A stretch of DNA of 64,000 nt from Sphingomonas sp. PP-F2F-G114-C0414 (GCF_003688595.1 NZ_RCWT01000011.1:372001-436000); one strand, 5' to 3'. Numbered from the stretch's first letter, positions 18,774-27,221 are shown. A program made the numbers and translations. Notes: generated by a model not told the origin, from the sequence alone.

Positions 18774-20564
18774 ATGCCAAACCCGCCGCCATTCGAAGAC
18801 GCGCCCGCTGCCGATGCCCGCCGCGGACACACGATTCGCTTCGACATTATCGTCGCGGTGGCTCTGGCGACATTGCTGTCGACCTGCTGGGCGATCACCG
18901 ACTGGCACCGCGTCGGGCAATTGATCCTGCCCGATGCCGACGACATGATGCGGCTGGCGCAGGTCCGCGACTGGCTCAACGGCCAGGCCTTCGACGACTG
19001 GACGCAATATCGCATGGCGCCCCCGCTCGGCGCACCGATGCACTGGTCGCGGCTGAACGATTTCGGGATCGCGGGGATCATCCTCGCGGCGACGCCGCTG
19101 ATCGGCCGTCACGGCGCAGAGCTGACCGCGGTGCTGCTGTACCCGGCGCTGCTGTTCGCCTGCAACATCGTCCTGTCGGTGCGGATCGCCCGCCGGTTAT
19201 GGGGAGACGAGGCGGCCATCGTCGCGGCCATTCTGGCGGGCATCGCCTATCCCGGGATCACCCTGTTCCTCCCGGGGCGGATCGATCACCACGCGCTGCA
19301 GATCGTCATCATCGAAATTGCCATCCTCATGATGATGCGCCGACCGACGATCGCCAGCGGTGTCATCACTGGGATCGCCGTTGCGGCCAGCCTGGTCATC
19401 GGGCTGGAAACTGCGCCGCAAGTCGCCGCCCTCGTCGCTACGCTGGCGATGTTCTGGGTCGTATCCGGTGACCGCGAACGGTTGCGGTTAGCCGCGTTCG
19501 CGGCGGCCCTGGCCGCGACGACCGGCGTCTTCCTGGTGGCGATGCGGCCCAGTTATTGGTCAGCCGCGCTGTGCGATGCCTTCACCCCCGCGTCCGCCAC
19601 CGGCACGCTCGCTGTCGCCGCGGCGCTGGGAGCCTTGGCCGTGGCGACACCGTGGCTGCGCACATGGCGATCGCGCATCATCGCGGGCGGCGTGCTCGGT
19701 GCGCTTGCGCTGGGTGGCACGCTGGCCGCCTATCCGGGATGCCTGACCGGACCGTATGGGATGGTCGATCCCTTCCTGCGCGCGGCCTTCCTGCCGCACA
19801 TCGACGAAGCGAACAGCATCTTTGCGCAACCGTTTGCGCGCACGCTCTCGATCGGTGGACTGCTGCTCGCCGGATGCATCGCGTCGGTCTGGATGGTCGC
19901 GCGTGCACCGAAGCGCTGGGCCGTGACGATGCCGCTAGTCGGCGTGATCGGCATCTCGGCGCTCGTCTCGCTGTCGCAGGCGCGGGGAACCTATATCGGC
20001 GCGCCGACGGTCGTCCCGGTACTGGCCGGCCTGATCCTGGCGGCGCGGCGGCGAACGACGTGGGCTGCGCCCGCGCTGATCAGCGCCTGGCTGGTATCGT
20101 CGGGCATCGCCTATTCCGAAGCCCCCAATCTGACGCTCCGTATCCTTGCTCCCGGCGTACGGATCCCGCCGCCGATGACGCCGCAGATCCTCTGCAATAC
20201 CGGCGATGCCTGGGCGCAAGTCGATCGCTATCCGCCGGGTATCGTGATGGCGCCGACGAACATGGCGTCCTATCTGATCGGCGCGACGCATCTGTCGACC
20301 GTCGGCGCCGGCTATCACCGCAACAACCGCGGCAACATGGCGATGTATCGCTATTTCCTCAGCCGTCCCGACCGTAGCGCGGCAATCGCCCGTGAGTGGA
20401 ACGTTACCTATGTCGCCTTTTGCCCCGGCGATTTCTCCGAGATCGACGTGACCCACAGCTATCCGAACAGCCTCGCAACGATGTTGCAATCCGGCCATGC
20501 CCCGGCGGGCTTCGAACGTCTTCCCTTGCGCGGGGCGAGGCTCCGCCTCTATCGCATTCGGTAA
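18774..20564 (+). CDS. Polytopic membrane protein, putative GT-C glycosyltransferase (STT3/PglB-like)
   Basis: A 596-residue protein with about 11-12 hydrophobic helices and a C-terminal soluble part. Features of GT-C enzymes are visible: an acidic motif in the first external loop (DADDMMRLAQVRDW), a segment PLGAPMHWSRLND, and GRIDHHALQ further on. This combination occurs in a group of uncharacterised bacterial proteins distantly like oligosaccharyltransferase STT3/PglB. It may transfer a sugar or oligosaccharide from a polyprenyl carrier. The WWDYG motif of true STT3 was not seen. The start is ATG 18774. The next gene starts 25 bases after its stop, so the two probably form an operon. Confidence 0.72.
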   Translation: MPNPPPFEDAPAADARRGHTIRFDIIVAVALATLLSTCWAITDWHRVGQLILPDADDMMRLAQVRDWLNGQAFDDWTQYRMAPPLGAPMHWSRLNDFGIAGIILAATPLIGRHGAELTAVLLYPALLFACNIVLSVRIARRLWGDEAAIVAAILAGIAYPGITLFLPGRIDHHALQIVIIEIAILMMMRRPTIASGVITGIAVAASLVIGLETAPQVAALVATLAMFWVVSGDRERLRLAAFAAALAATTGVFLVAMRPSYWSAALCDAFTPASATGTLAVAAALGALAVATPWLRTWRSRIIAGGVLGALALGGTLAAYPGCLTGPYGMVDPFLRAAFLPHIDEANSIFAQPFARTLSIGGLLLAGCIASVWMVARAPKRWAVTMPLVGVIGISALVSLSQARGTYIGAPTVVPVLAGLILAARRRTTWAAPALISAWLVSSGIAYSEAPNLTLRILAPGVRIPPPMTPQILCNTGDAWAQVDRYPPGIVMAPTNMASYLIGATHLSTVGAGYHRNNRGNMAMYRYFLSRPDRSAAIAREWNVTYVAFCPGDFSEIDVTHSYPNSLATMLQSGHAPAGFERLPLRGARLRLYRIR

Positions 20565-20588
20565 CGACGTTGCGGTAGCGGGGAACGA

Positions 20589-22178
20589 GTGGACGACGGC
20601 ATGACGGGGCGGCTGAAGTGGTGGCAGACGCGCGGGTTCGTCGTGGCGGTGGCGCTGGCGTCGATCATACCGTTGCTGTGGCCGGAGATTCCGCCGCTGG
20701 TCGACCTGCCCGGCCATATGGGGCGCTACCGCGTCCAGCTGGCGATCGGCGATAATCCCTGGCTTTCGCAATGGTATAACTTCCGCTGGCAGATGATCGG
20801 CAACCTCGGTATCGACCTGCTGATCGAGCCGCTCGCGCCGATCTTCGGGTTACAGCTGGCGGTGAAGCTGATCGTCATGGCGATCCCCGCGCTGACCGTG
20901 ACGGGCCTGCTGTGGATCGCGCGCGAGGTGCATGGCCGAATCCCCGCGACCGCGTTGTTCGCTCTCCCGCTCGCCTACAGCTACCCCTTCCAGTTCGGAT
21001 TCGTGAATTTCGCGCTGGCGATGGCGCTGGCGCTGAACCTGTTCGCGCTGTGGCTGCGGATGGGGCGGCTCAAGCGCACGCGGCTGCGCACCGCCATATT
21101 CATCCCGATCTCGTGCCTGTTGTGGCTGTGCCATACGTTCGGCTGGGGCGTGCTGGGCGTGCTCGCCTTCTCGGCCGAGCTGATCCGCCAGCACGATATC
21201 CGCCGTGACAGCGATCCCAAGAGCTGGGCGCATGGCTGGTTCAAGGCGTGCATCCAGGCGGGGCTGAACTGCCTGCCGCTCGCGCTGCCGATGGTGATGA
21301 TGGTGGTCTGGCGGTCGGGCGATCATGTCGGCGGCAAGACGCAGGACTGGTTCAACTGGCGCTGGAAGATGAACTGGATCACGATGGTCCTGCGCGATCG
21401 CTGGATGACGTTCGACGTCGCGTCGGTCACCGTGCTGTTCGTGATCCTGTTCCGCGGCGTGCGCGACCAGACGATCGAGTATTCGCGCAACCTGAGCCTG
21501 TCGGCTCTGTTCCTCGCGATCGTGTATATCCTGTTGCCGCGGATCGTGTTCGGGTCGGCCTATGCCGACATGCGGCTCGCGCCGTTCATGCTCGGGATCG
21601 CGGTGATCGCGCTGCGTCCGCGGCACGGCCTTTCGCTGCGCGGTGCCGCCGTGCTCGCGGTGCTGGGCTTTGCGTTCTTCGGCGTGCGGCTGGCGGGAAC
21701 GACGGTCAGCTACCTGATGTACGATCGCAGCTACGACCAGGCGATCGCGGCGATCGATACGGTGCCCGAGCGGTCGCGCGTCGTGTCGTTCGTCGGGCGG
21801 CGCTGTCGCGACGACTGGGCCTATTCGCGGCTCGAGCATGTGCCGGCGCTGTTGCTGGAGCGGCGGCTGGCGTTCACTAACGATCAGTGGTCGATGGCCG
21901 GCGCGCAGTTGATGACGACGCAGTATCCGGCGGCGAAGGGATTTGCGCACGATCCGTCGGAGATCGTTAGCGACATCAAGTGCCGCGGGCAGTTCTGGCG
22001 GCCGATCTCGATGGCATTGGAAAAGTTTCCGCGGGATGCATTCGATTACGTGTGGCTGATCCACCCGCCGAAGTTCGATCCGGCGCTGGTCCGCGACCTG
22101 ACGCTGATCCGGCGCGACGGCACCAGCCTGTTGTACCGCGTCAACCGGGCTGCTGCTCGCCCCGCCGGAACGGAGTAA
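20589..22178 (+). CDS. Polytopic membrane protein of unknown function, second gene of the putative glycan operon
   Basis: A 529-residue protein with about ten hydrophobic helices and a soluble C-terminal tail of about 130 residues, which is the general shape of GT-C transferases. The first loop holds PPLVDLPGHMGRYRVQL, which could be a shortened acidic active-site motif. The start is GTG 20589; an in-frame ATG at 20601 is also possible. The last 38 bases overlap the convergent gene on the other strand. I do not recognise the family with certainty. The context (GT2 enzyme, putative GT-C, methyltransferase) suggests surface glycan or glycolipid work. Confidence 0.7.
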   Translation: MDDGMTGRLKWWQTRGFVVAVALASIIPLLWPEIPPLVDLPGHMGRYRVQLAIGDNPWLSQWYNFRWQMIGNLGIDLLIEPLAPIFGLQLAVKLIVMAIPALTVTGLLWIAREVHGRIPATALFALPLAYSYPFQFGFVNFALAMALALNLFALWLRMGRLKRTRLRTAIFIPISCLLWLCHTFGWGVLGVLAFSAELIRQHDIRRDSDPKSWAHGWFKACIQAGLNCLPLALPMVMMVVWRSGDHVGGKTQDWFNWRWKMNWITMVLRDRWMTFDVASVTVLFVILFRGVRDQTIEYSRNLSLSALFLAIVYILLPRIVFGSAYADMRLAPFMLGIAVIALRPRHGLSLRGAAVLAVLGFAFFGVRLAGTTVSYLMYDRSYDQAIAAIDTVPERSRVVSFVGRRCRDDWAYSRLEHVPALLLERRLAFTNDQWSMAGAQLMTTQYPAAKGFAHDPSEIVSDIKCRGQFWRPISMALEKFPRDAFDYVWLIHPPKFDPALVRDLTLIRRDGTSLLYRVNRAAARPAGTE

Positions 22179-23289
22179 GCTCGCCGAGATACTCCTGCTG
22201 CTCGGCGACGGCTTCGCGCTCGCGGACGAGATAGTCGGCGATCGCACGGCGGAAGCTCGGGTCGGGGATGTAGTGCGCCGAATAGGTCGCGACCGGGGCA
22301 TAGCCCCTCGCGAGCTTGTGTTCGCCCTGCGCGCCGGCCTCGACGGTCTTCAGGTTGCGCGCGATGGCGGCGTCGATCGCCTGGTAATAGCAGAGTTCGA
22401 AGTGGAGGAACGGCACCTCCTCGGTGGCGCCCCAGTATCGGCCGTAGAGCGTGTCATCGCCGATCAGGTTGAGCGCACCGGCGATCGGTACGCCGTCACG
22501 CTCGGCGAGGATGAGCAGGACGCGGTCGCCCATCGTCTTGCCGATCTGGTCGAAAAAGCTGCGCGTAAGGTACGGTTGGCCCCATTTCCGACTGCCGGTG
22601 TCCTGGTAGAAGACCCAGAACGCGTCCCAGTGCTCGCGCGTGATTTCGGCGCCGACGAGGTGGCGGATCGTCAGGCCTTCGACAGCGGCGGCGCGTTCCT
22701 TGCGGATCGCCTTGCGCTTGCGGCTGGCGAGGACGGCGAGGAAGTCGTCGAAGCTGGCGTATCCCTCGTTCTTCCAGTGGAACTGCGTGCCCTGGCGGAT
22801 CAGCCAGCCGGCGGCTTCAAAGAGCGCGACTTCGTCGGGGTCGATGAAGGTGGCGTGGGCGGAGGATAGCCCGCTCTGGTCGGTCACCGCCTCCAGCGCG
22901 GCGATCAGCGCGGGGGCTTGCTCGCGGTCGCGGAGAAGCAGGCGCGGGCCGGGTACCGGGCTGAACGGCGCGGCGATCTGGAGCTTGGGGTAATATTGCC
23001 CCCCTGCCCGCTCCCACGCGTCGGCCCAGCCCTGGTCGAAGACGTATTCGCCCTGGCTGTGGCTCTTGGCATACGCGGGTGCGATCGCGGCGGGCTTGCC
23101 GTCGGGGCCGTCGACCACCACCGGCAGCGCCTGCCAGCCGGAGCGGCCGCCGACGCTTTTCGAGGCTTCGAGCGCGGAGAGGAAGGCGTGGCCGACGAAC
23201 GGGTTGGCGGTGCCGGAGCACGCCTCCCAATCCTCGGCCGCGATCGAGGTGACGCCTTGGGCGATGCGGGCTGTGACCGAATTCATCAC
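22141..23289 (-). CDS. COG3146/DUF482-family N-acyltransferase-like protein
   Basis: A 382-residue protein of the peptidoglycan-biosynthesis-like (FemAB/GNAT-fold) COG3146 family. The typical start region NPFVGHAFLSALEAS, the core RKRKAIRKERA, WDAFWVFYQDTGSRKWG and the C-terminal GEHKLARGYAP are present. The fold suggests acyl or aminoacyl transfer, but no reaction is established to my knowledge. Either of two adjacent ATG codons could be the start. Its 3' end overlaps the 3' end of the membrane-protein gene by 38 bases, so the two messages are partly antisense. Confidence 0.85.
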   Translation of the reverse strand: MMNSVTARIAQGVTSIAAEDWEACSGTANPFVGHAFLSALEASKSVGGRSGWQALPVVVDGPDGKPAAIAPAYAKSHSQGEYVFDQGWADAWERAGGQYYPKLQIAAPFSPVPGPRLLLRDREQAPALIAALEAVTDQSGLSSAHATFIDPDEVALFEAAGWLIRQGTQFHWKNEGYASFDDFLAVLASRKRKAIRKERAAAVEGLTIRHLVGAEITREHWDAFWVFYQDTGSRKWGQPYLTRSFFDQIGKTMGDRVLLILAERDGVPIAGALNLIGDDTLYGRYWGATEEVPFLHFELCYYQAIDAAIARNLKTVEAGAQGEHKLARGYAPVATYSAHYIPDPSFRRAIADYLVREREAVAEQQEYLGELTPFRRGEQQPG

Positions 23290-23328
23290 TGCGTTAGGTA
23301 GAGACGCGAGGGCGCGCCTCCAAGGAGC

Positions 23329-23793
23329 TTAGGCGGAAACCTGGACGATCGCGTCGATCTCGACCGCGGCGCCGAGCGGGAGGACGGCGACGCCGACTGC
23401 CGCGCGCGCATGCTTGCCGGCATCACCGAACAGCGCAACCATCAGGTCCGAGGCGCCATTGGCGACTTTCGCCTGGTCGGTGAAATCGCCGGTCGAGTTG
23501 ACGAACACGCCGAGCTTCACGATCCGCTCGACGCGACCGAGCGTGCCTAGAGCGGCCTTCATCTGTGCGACGAGCATGAGCGCGCAGAGCTTGGCGGCCT
23601 CCTGCGCGTCTTCGAGCGAGACGCCGTCTCCGACGCGACCGGTGACCAGCGCGCCGTCCTTGAACGGCAACTGGCCCGAGATGTGGAGCATGCCGTTAGC
23701 CAGCACGGTCGGGACGTAGGACGCCACGGGTGCGGCAGCCTGCGGGAGGGTGAGGCCCAGCTCTTCGAGCTTGCGGTCGATACGATCGGTCAT
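23329..23793 (-). CDS. RidA family protein
   Basis: A 154-residue YjgF/YER057c/UK114 protein. Family members form trimers and hydrolyse reactive imine/enamine intermediates made by PLP enzymes. The segments LANGMLHISGQLPF and VNSTGDFTDQAKVANGASDLMVALFGDAGKHARAAVG match the longer RidA subfamily; the catalytic arginine is probably the one in GKHARAAVGV. It lies 39 bases upstream of the acyltransferase gene on the same strand, so co-transcription is likely. Cytoplasmic. Confidence 0.92.
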   Translation of the reverse strand: MTDRIDRKLEELGLTLPQAAAPVASYVPTVLANGMLHISGQLPFKDGALVTGRVGDGVSLEDAQEAAKLCALMLVAQMKAALGTLGRVERIVKLGVFVNSTGDFTDQAKVANGASDLMVALFGDAGKHARAAVGVAVLPLGAAVEIDAIVQVSA

Positions 23794-23861
23794 GGGTGAG
23801 GTATCACCACAGCGGCGGGGGATGGGTCAAGTGGGCCCTGGTACGAACCGCCGTTCGGGCA

Positions 23862-23986
23862 ATCCTCCCCCGCCAGGGGGAGGTGGCTGGCCCTTGCCAG
23901 ACGGAGGGGGAGGTAAGGGAAACCCGTGTTGCGTGTGCCTCCCCCTCCGTCGCCTGCGGCGCCACCTCCCCCTGGCGGGGGAGGAT
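23862..23986. repeat. Palindromic repeat, family E, copy 1
   Basis: Arms TCCTCCCCCGCCAGGGGGAG (left) and CTCCCCCTGGCGGGGGAGGA (right), with inner arms GCCAGACGGAGGGGGAGG and CCTCCCCCTCCGTCGCC. A stem fragment of the same family occurs at 37845-37869. The right end touches the stop of the HAD gene. Confidence 0.85.
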
Positions 23987-23993
23987 CGAGAGA

Positions 23994-24620
23994 TCAGGCG
24001 GCCGCCGGCAAACCCGACTCGAACCGCGCGGCGATCCAGTCCGCGGCCTCGCGCCAGTCGTCGATCCGGGCGTGAGCCTCGGGCGCCTTCGGCACGCTTA
24101 CCGCCAGCGTCGGCTCGGAAACCATGTGCAACCGGTGCACCCCCGGCGCGTGCCTAGCGACCGACTCGTGATGCACGGCGAGGTCATCCACGAACACCGT
24201 GACCGGCGACCCATATTCCTCGACCAGCCGCGACACTGGCGTGCCCTTGCCGCCCTGGTTGCACTCGACCCGGTGCGCGATGCCGAACTTGGCGAGCTGC
24301 TCGATCCGCGGCTGGCGGCATTCGTCCTGGAGGTTGGTGAGGATGACGATGTCCGCCACCTGCGCCAACCGCTCGAGCGCCTCGACCGCGTGCGGCACCA
24401 GCGTCTGGCGGTGCATCTCGGCGGGGAAGAACTCGCCGAGCATCGCCCACATGTCTGCGACGGACGGCGGCGGACCACCATCGCGGCGGGTCATCGCGGT
24501 CGAGAAATCGCCGTGCTGGATAGCGAAGTCGATGTCGTGACGCTCGTCGAGCCAGACGCCGAAATGCTTGACCATGTGCAGCAGCACTTCGTCGCAATCG
24601 CTGATCAGCAGCGGCCTCAT
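23994..24620 (-). CDS. HAD-family hydrolase
   Basis: A 208-residue protein with a haloacid-dehalogenase fold: catalytic motif SDCDEVLL (Asp8, Asp10), motif II IVILTNLQ, and motif IV FVDDLAVHH (adjacent Asp residues), with a helical cap region between. Such proteins are usually phosphatases; the substrate is not evident. Its ATG overlaps the stop of the DUF3572 gene by four bases, so the two are translationally coupled. A repeat element abuts the stop codon. Confidence 0.85.
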   Translation of the reverse strand: MRPLLISDCDEVLLHMVKHFGVWLDERHDIDFAIQHGDFSTAMTRRDGGPPPSVADMWAMLGEFFPAEMHRQTLVPHAVEALERLAQVADIVILTNLQDECRQPRIEQLAKFGIAHRVECNQGGKGTPVSRLVEEYGSPVTVFVDDLAVHHESVARHAPGVHRLHMVSEPTLAVSVPKAPEAHARIDDWREAADWIAARFESGLPAAA

Positions 24621-24901
24621 GCGTCGAACGTCCCGCGGTCCAGCCTGGCATGCGCTTGGACCAGCACCTCGGGCTTCACGCCGAGCGACTCCGCGCAGGC
24701 GATCAGGTCAGGCTCGTGGTTCTCGAGGAAGCCGAGCGCAGCCGACAAGACCGTCGGATCGCTTGCCCTTGCGCGGAGGTCGTGCGGCTCCAGACCGGTC
24801 ACCGACAGCAGCCGCATCGCGCGGTCGGGCTCGACCAGCGTCCATACCAGCGCGCGCAGGGCGAGCGCTTCGGCGTCTTCGTTTGAATCGCGGTCGCGCA
24901 T
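24617..24901 (-). CDS. DUF3572 family protein
   Basis: A 94-residue, probably all-helical cytoplasmic protein. It has the pattern EDAEALALRALVWTL, FLSVTGL-like LLSVTGLEPHDLR and AALGFLENHEPDLIACAES, recognisable as the alphaproteobacterial DUF3572 family. The function is unknown. The family often sits divergently beside divK, exactly as here, with a 36-base gap. It is the first gene of a two-gene unit with the HAD hydrolase. Confidence 0.85.
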   Translation of the reverse strand: MRDRDSNEDAEALALRALVWTLVEPDRAMRLLSVTGLEPHDLRARASDPTVLSAALGFLENHEPDLIACAESLGVKPEVLVQAHARLDRGTFDA

Positions 24902-24937
24902 TGCCTATCGTGCCTTCTTTCCGGATAAGGTGGATCG

Positions 24938-25300
24938 GTGGCAAAGAAGGTGCTCGTTGTCGAGGACAACGAACTCAACCTCAAACTATTCTGCGACCTG
25001 CTGCGCGCGCATCAGTTCGCCGTCGAACCCGTGCGCGACGGCCGCGACGCCGTCGCACGCGCGCGCGAATTCGTGCCCGACCTGATCATCATGGATATCC
25101 AGATGCCGCACGTCACCGGTTACGAGATCATCCTCGAACTGAAGGCGGACGAGGCGTTGAAGGCCATCCCGGTGATGGCGGTGACGGCCTATGCGGGGCG
25201 CGAGGACGAAGAGCGGATCCGGGCTGCGGGCGCGGATGCGTACGTGTCCAAGCCGATCAGTCTGGCGCGGTTCATGGATGCGGTAAGGACGCTGGTCTAA
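24938..25300 (+). CDS. divK: Single-domain response regulator, DivK-like
   Basis: A 120-residue stand-alone receiver domain. Asp10 and Asn11 lie in VVEDNELN, the phosphoacceptor is Asp53 in IIMDIQMP, and the switch residues are Thr83 and Lys105 (VSKPIS). The N-terminus VLVVEDNELNLKLFCDLL is that of DivK, the essential regulator that controls the CtrA phosphorelay and cell-cycle polarity in alphaproteobacteria. The DUF3572 gene next door supports this. The start is GTG 24938. A repeat element begins immediately after the stop codon. Confidence 0.87.
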   Translation: MAKKVLVVEDNELNLKLFCDLLRAHQFAVEPVRDGRDAVARAREFVPDLIIMDIQMPHVTGYEIILELKADEALKAIPVMAVTAYAGREDEERIRAAGADAYVSKPISLARFMDAVRTLV

Positions 25301-25485
25301 TCCTCCCCGGTACGGGGAGGGGGACCATGCACGCATGGTGGAGGGGGCTCACCACGAACGAACCCTTCGCGACGGGTCGGGTAGTTCAAACCATACGGTA
25401 AGGTAGAATAGCGGGGAGCAGGTCGTCCGCGGAGATCCCCCTCCACCCCGCTTCGCGCGGTCCCCCTCCCCGTTCCGGGGAGGAA
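25301..25485. repeat. Palindromic repeat, family D, copy 1
   Basis: Arms TCCTCCCCGGTACGGGGAGG (left) and CCTCCCCGTTCCGGGGAGGA (right), with inner GCATGGTGGAGGGGGCT and ATCCCCCTCCACCC. It starts at the base after the divK-like stop codon. A shorter copy is at 34737. Confidence 0.85.
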
Positions 25486-25490
25486 TACCA

Positions 25491-25522
25491 AAAAGCCGCG
25501 GATATCGCTATCCGCGGCTTTT
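25491..25522 (-). terminator. Rho-independent terminator of rpmG
   Basis: A perfect 14-bp stem AAAAGCCGCGGATA / TATCCGCGGCTTTT with a 4-base loop, 42 bases past the rpmG stop. A/T runs on both sides allow it to work in both directions. Confidence 0.9.
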
Positions 25523-25564
25523 CGAATCGTCGCAATCGGACGGCGGCTTGCACCGCCGACCGGA

Positions 25565-25732
25565 TTACTTGATCTTGGCTTCCTTGAACTCGACATGCTT
25601 GCGCACGACGGGATCGTACTTCGAGAAGGAGAGCTTCTCCGTCTTGGTACGGGGGTTCTTCTTGGTGACGTAGAAGAAGCCGGTGTCAGCGGTGCTGAGA
25701 AGCTTGATCTTGACGGTGGTCGGCTTGGCCAT
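25565..25732 (-). CDS. rpmG: 50S ribosomal protein L33
   Basis: A 55-residue basic protein, [20 protein letters not shown] and onward, with the family's [11 protein letters not shown] segment and the [18 protein letters not shown] end. It is the cysteine-free (non-zinc) form usual in proteobacteria. Found by reading the minus strand directly. A strong hairpin terminator follows. It is a single-gene unit facing away from the small operon at 25922. Confidence 0.95.
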   Translation of the reverse strand: MAKPTTVKIKLLSTADTGFFYVTKKNPRTKTEKLSFSKYDPVVRKHVEFKEAKIK

Positions 25733-25921
25733 GAGCCCAAATTCCTATGGCTTGAAAATGCGAAAGCGGCGAACTCATGCCGCCGCTCGATCAGGCTGGG
25801 CGCATGGCGGACGCACGACGCGAAGTCAAGCTTTGCCGCACAGAACGACGCCCGACGACGCACTTAACTGCGCCTTTACCCGCCTGGGCGCAACGTCCAT
25901 GCAGGGAAAAGGAGCGGGATC

Positions 25922-26278
25922 ATGGGGCAGGCAGTACGAAACGCAACGGGACACGTGGCAGCGCGAATCGATGACATGATCGCCGTAAAGGCCGATCTCG
26001 CCGCGCGGATCGCGGCGATCGACGTCCGCGCGCCCTATGCCCGGCCCTGCGACATCGCCGCCGAAGTCGATGCGATTCGCGTGATCGCGCATAGCAACGG
26101 TCTCAACCCCGCAGTCACGGTCGCGCATTTCGTCGATTCGGCATTGTCCCGCGGCGAGCATGGCGCGCTGGTGCACGGCTGGCTCGGCATCCTGCGCGAT
26201 GCGGTCGGCTGCGAACGGCAGGACGTTCAGGCCTGTCACGCCTTTGCCGCGGCGTGCTCGGTCCGATTGGCCGGATAG
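25922..26278 (+). CDS. Hypothetical protein (118 residues)
   Basis: Not recognised. The chain is helical and Ala-rich, with no signal peptide or membrane segment, and a His/Cys-containing C-terminal part (VGCERQDVQACHAFAAAC). ATG 25922 has AAAAGGAG at a good distance, and codon use matches neighbours. The next gene, a GDT1-like transporter, starts three bases after its stop, so the two are very likely co-transcribed. A regulatory or accessory role for that transporter is possible but is only positional inference. Confidence 0.65.
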   Translation: MGQAVRNATGHVAARIDDMIAVKADLAARIAAIDVRAPYARPCDIAAEVDAIRVIAHSNGLNPAVTVAHFVDSALSRGEHGALVHGWLGILRDAVGCERQDVQACHAFAAACSVRLAG

Positions 26279-26281
26279 CGC

Positions 26282-26848
26282 ATGGATGCATTGATGGCGG
26301 CATTGGTCGCCGCCGCCCTGGCGCAGATCGGTGATCGGACCGCGTGGCTTGCCGCGATCCTGGCGGACCGTCTGCGTCGGCCGGGGCTCGTCATCGCCAT
26401 GGCCGCGCTGGCGATCTTCACCGCAAGCAGTTTGGCGGCGGCGCTGGGCACGGTGATCGGCCCAAAGCTCGCGCCTAACGCTCGGCAACTTACGCTCGCG
26501 CTCGCCTTGCTGTTGCAGGGCGGCGGCGCGTTTTTCCCGGCCAAGGTTCCCGAACGGCTCGACCGGTGGAAGATCGGCGCGGTCGCGACCGCGTTCCTGG
26601 GGCTGTTCATCCTCGCGTTCGGGGACGGCATCCAGTTCATCGCGCTTGCGCTCGCGGCACGCTCTCCGGTTCCGGCGTTTGCGGCGATCGGCGTGACTCT
26701 CGGCTCGCTCGTGGTGATCGTTCCCGCTGCGATGATGGGGGAGACGGCATGGCGCAAATTGCCGCTGAAGACGCCGCGCATCGCGGTCGGCGTGCTGTTC
26801 CTGGTTACCGGCATCGTCCTCGCGCTCGGCGCTCTGCGTCTGATCTAG
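26282..26848 (+). CDS. TMEM165/GDT1-family cation transporter (variant motifs)
   Basis: A 188-residue protein with six predicted transmembrane helices in two related halves, as in the GDT1/UPF0016 family of manganese/calcium exporters. The family signature ExGD[KR][TS] appears as QIGDRT in the first half and as the divergent FGDGIQ in the second, so both signature glutamates seem to be replaced. Ion specificity or direction may therefore differ. It starts three bases after the 118-residue hypothetical gene. A stress-type promoter for the next gene follows its stop. Confidence 0.8.
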   Translation: MDALMAALVAAALAQIGDRTAWLAAILADRLRRPGLVIAMAALAIFTASSLAAALGTVIGPKLAPNARQLTLALALLLQGGGAFFPAKVPERLDRWKIGAVATAFLGLFILAFGDGIQFIALALAARSPVPAFAAIGVTLGSLVVIVPAAMMGETAWRKLPLKTPRIAVGVLFLVTGIVLALGALRLI

Positions 26849-26880
26849 ACCGGCGCCTCGGCAGGGTTCGTTACGATACT

Positions 26881-26905
26881 GGAACCAACCACCGCTCGGC
26901 CGGTT
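26881..26905 (+). promoter_or_regulatory. Candidate EcfG (general stress sigma factor) promoter
   Basis: GGAAC at 26881-26885 and GTT at 26903-26905 with a 17-base spacer match the consensus for alphaproteobacterial EcfG-dependent promoters. Transcription would begin near 26912, leaving a short leader with the ribosome-binding site GCGGAGG just before the ATG at 26938. DUF1328 genes fit a stress regulon. Confidence 0.65.
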
Positions 26906-26937
26906 GACCGAGTCCAACTCACTTTGCGGAGGCCGAC

Positions 26938-27123
26938 ATGCTGAAACTCGCGGTTACTTTTCTCGTCATCGGCCTCGTGCTGGCGTTGCTCGGCTTCGGC
27001 GGCGTTGGCGGCGCGTTTATCGGTATCGCCAAGATCCTGTTCTTCATCGCCATCGCGTTGTTCGTGATCTTCCTCGTGCTCGGGCTGCTCGCGGGCAAGG
27101 GGATCAAGAACGCGATCGACTGA
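26938..27123 (+). CDS. DUF1328 small membrane protein
   Basis: A 61-residue protein with two hydrophobic helices separated by the Gly-rich turn [14 protein letters not shown], the pattern of the DUF1328/UPF0391 family. It ends in a short basic tail. Its role is unknown; such genes are often stress-induced. The promoter-like GGAAC-N17-GTT upstream supports control by the general stress sigma factor. A hairpin follows the stop. Confidence 0.88.
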   Translation: MLKLAVTFLVIGLVLALLGFGGVGGAFIGIAKILFFIAIALFVIFLVLGLLAGKGIKNAID

Positions 27124-27140
27124 CGCGAAGGCCGTCAACG

Positions 27141-27182
27141 CGAAACGACCGTCGTCGGGCACATCCGGCGGCGGTCGTTTCG
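27141..27182 (+). terminator. Hairpin after the DUF1328 gene
   Basis: An 11-bp perfect stem CGAAACGACCG / CGGTCGTTTCG encloses 20 bases that can pair further. It lies 18 bases past the stop. The tail has only a short T-run inside the stem, so it is a moderate terminator candidate. Confidence 0.6.
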
Positions 27183-27221
27183 TATCTGCATCCCTTCGGC
27201 CAGCAGGCGCGTTGAACGGGG

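Noticed and set aside
25301..25485. Family D element as the divK terminator
   Set aside because: It does start at the stop codon, but the hairpin lacks a T-run, and the same element occurs elsewhere before a gene (rpoN). Termination is possible but not shown.
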